Positions 3,594 to 5,307 of a stretch of DNA of 5,307 nucleotides are shown here, in pieces. This DNA is from an uncultured Sulfurovum sp. (GTDB taxonomy: Bacteria > Campylobacterota > Campylobacteria > Campylobacterales > Sulfurovaceae): NCBI GenBank assembly GCA_902727905.1, contig CACVAR010000217.1, positions 1-5,307 on the forward strand. The letters run 5' to 3'. The notes under the pieces were generated by a model, which was not told where the DNA came from, did not search any database, and worked only from the letters and a program-made list of their open reading frames with translations. The position numbers and the translations under genes are program-made. Numbering within the stretch: position 1 is the stretch's first letter; each line of letters opens with the position of its first letter.

Positions 3594-5307
3594 ATGAACG
3601 AAAATACAAATCAACCTACAGCCATTCATTTAAAAGATTATCAAGCACCAAATTTTAAAATAAACTCTGTAGAACTAACTTTTGAACTCTTTGAAGAGTA
3701 TACTACAGTTAACAGCGTTATGAACATTTCTAAAATCAATAGTGATAGCACTATTTTAGCTCTAAACAGCATTGACCTAGAGTTGGAAAGCATTTATATT
3801 GACGATATAGAAGTCGATAGTAGAAACTATGTCTATGAAAACGAACTACTTAGCATTAGTAATGTACCTGAAGAATTTACCCTAAAAATTGAAAACAAAA
3901 TCTACCCTCACTTAAATACAGAGCTAGAAGGACTTTACCTTTCATCAGGTATTTACTGTACACAAAATGAGCCTGAAGGGTTTAGACGTATTACCCCTTA
4001 TTTGGACAAGCCTGATAGCCTTTCGGTTTTTACTACGACTATTATCGCTGATGCTAATAAATACCCTATTTTATTAGGAAATGGAAATAAAGCTTCTGAA
4101 CTTACTCCTTTAGAAAACAATAGACAAAGTATGACATGGCACGACCCACATCCAAAGCCTGCTTATCTATTTGCTTTGGTCGCTGGTAACTTAGGTGTTG
4201 TTTCAGATGCGTTTACTACTGCATCAGGAAATGACGTAGAACTCAACATCTACTGTGACTTAGGAAACGAATCCAAATGTCATCATGCCATGAAATCACT
4301 CAAAGAAGCTATGATATGGGATGAAGAACAGTATGGTTGTGAATATGACCTCAACATCTACAACATCGTAGCTGTTGACGCTTTTAACATGGGAGCTATG
4401 GAAAACAAAGGACTAAACATCTTTAATACCTCAGCCGTACTTGCTGATGCTGACGTGGCAACTGACGACAACTTTATGCGTATTCAAAGCATCATTGCCC
4501 ATGAGTACTTTCATAATTGGACAGGAAATAGAGTTACCTGTAAAAACTGGTTTCAACTCACACTAAAAGAAGGGCTTACTGTTTTCCGTGACCAATGTTT
4601 CTCGGCTGATTTAAACTCAGCCGATGTACAAAGAATTAACGATGTCAAAGATTTAAGAAGCTATCAGTTTGTAGAAGATGCTTCGCCTACCTCTCACCCT
4701 ATTCAACCCAAGTCCTACATCTCTATGAACAACTTCTACACAGCCACGGTTTATGAAAAAGGTGCAGAGGTTATACGTATGGTGCATACACTTTTAGGTG
4801 AAGAGAACTATCGAAAAGCTACCGACCTCTACTTCAAAACCTTTGATGGACAAGCTGTAACAACCCAAGACTTTTTATGGAGTATGCAGGAGGCTTCAGG
4901 GCATGACTTAACACATTTTGAGCTTTGGTATGACCAATCAGGTACACCAACTGTAAAAGTGACTAATAGCTATGAGAATGGAATCTATTCTATTAACTTT
5001 AAACAAATTGTTCCAAGTACAGTAGATGGGACAGAACAAAAGCCTTATTATTTTCCATTTAAAATAGGACTTATAGATTCTAATGGACAAGAGATTTTAG
5101 AAAAAGTATTGATTCTTTCAAAAGAAGAAGAGACATTTAGCTTTGAAAACTTAAAAGAAAAACCTCATCTCTCACTGAACCGTGATTTCTCTGCTCCTGT
5201 TATTGTCGAATTTAAAGATGCTGACCACGTTTTTTCTATGGAACATGATCAAAATAGTTTTGCCCGTTATGATGCTACACAAACTTTTGGGATTGAAACC
5301 ATAAAAA
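3594..5307 (+). CDS. pepN: M1-family zinc aminopeptidase N (PepN), C-terminus beyond the window
   Basis: This open frame runs 571 codons from ATG at 3594 to the window end without a stop; E. coli PepN is about 870 residues, so roughly a third lies outside. The protein is a cytoplasmic zinc enzyme that removes N-terminal residues from peptides in the last stage of protein turnover. Seen directly: substrate-recognition segment CTQNEPEGFRRITPYLD (122-138; E126 matches E. coli E121); GAMEN at 267-271; zinc site HEYFH at 303-307 with E326 eighteen residues later in LKEGLTVFRDQ; and catalytic Tyr Y387 in TVYEKGAEVIRM. The zinc site, GAMEN and Tyr are offset by six from E. coli (297, 301, 320, 381), placing it in the PepN subfamily and supporting the chosen start. 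There is no signal peptide. The upstream neighbour is only a transposase remnant, so it probably has its own promoter (TATAAT at 3545). All catalytic residues in view are intact. Confidence 0.96.
   Translation, partial: MNENTNQPTAIHLKDYQAPNFKINSVELTFELFEEYTTVNSVMNISKINSDSTILALNSIDLELESIYIDDIEVDSRNYVYENELLSISNVPEEFTLKIENKIYPHLNTELEGLYLSSGIYCTQNEPEGFRRITPYLDKPDSLSVFTTTIIADANKYPILLGNGNKASELTPLENNRQSMTWHDPHPKPAYLFALVAGNLGVVSDAFTTASGNDVELNIYCDLGNESKCHHAMKSLKEAMIWDEEQYGCEYDLNIYNIVAVDAFNMGAMENKGLNIFNTSAVLADADVATDDNFMRIQSIIAHEYFHNWTGNRVTCKNWFQLTLKEGLTVFRDQCFSADLNSADVQRINDVKDLRSYQFVEDASPTSHPIQPKSYISMNNFYTATVYEKGAEVIRMVHTLLGEENYRKATDLYFKTFDGQAVTTQDFLWSMQEASGHDLTHFELWYDQSGTPTVKVTNSYENGIYSINFKQIVPSTVDGTEQKPYYFPFKIGLIDSNGQEILEKVLILSKEEETFSFENLKEKPHLSLNRDFSAPVIVEFKDADHVFSMEHDQNSFARYDATQTFGIETIK

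Noticed and set aside
1..5307. CRISPR array, tRNA, rRNA, defence system, prophage or riboswitch.
   Set aside because: No regularly spaced repeats, no cloverleaf-like or rRNA-like sequence and no defence or phage protein motif were seen. Intergenic stretches are short (under 200 bp) and are explained by promoters, a terminator or the IS remnant.

Overview
The window is AT-rich, gene-dense DNA whose protein families and ribosome-binding sites (TTAAAGGA) look like Campylobacterota (Sulfurimonas, Sulfurovum or Arcobacter type). This placement comes from recognising protein styles: an ArsRS-like two-component pair, a single-domain voltage-gated channel, and an IS1016-group transposase. No database search was run.

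Layout. The left half reads on the minus strand. In transcription order it holds a voltage-gated cation channel (2343-1537), a small secreted Spy/CpxP-like LTXXQ protein (1469-1005), an OmpR-family response regulator (980-327), and the start of a sensor histidine kinase (330 to beyond base 1). The last three are tightly packed (24-bp gap, then an ATGA overlap) and look like one operon, a co-oriented variant of the CpxP-CpxR-CpxA theme. The right half reads on the plus strand. It holds a secreted, very basic protein with a C-terminal peptidoglycan-binding domain (2524-3012), a strong Rho-independent terminator, a decayed IS1595-family (IS1016-group) transposase (3127-3529), and the first two thirds of a PepN-type M1 aminopeptidase (3594 to beyond 5307).

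How the parts may work together. The promoters of the LTXXQ gene and of the peptidoglycan-binding gene each carry a 10-bp-phased direct repeat, TTAAT-N5-TTAAT, placed 32 bp upstream of a candidate -10 hexamer in both cases. This is the usual layout of an OmpR/CpxR-type binding site. The two products also have matching 23-residue signal peptides. I infer that the encoded regulator controls both genes as a small cell-envelope stress regulon with positive autoregulation. This is a hypothesis from sequence alone.

Other points of interest are the channel's selectivity filter, TFEGWTD, which resembles calcium-channel filters rather than the sodium-selective TLESWS type, and the transposase remnant that ends just before the aminopeptidase promoter. 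Nothing in the window looks like a CRISPR array, defence island, tRNA or rRNA. No stretch over 300 bases lacks a gene.
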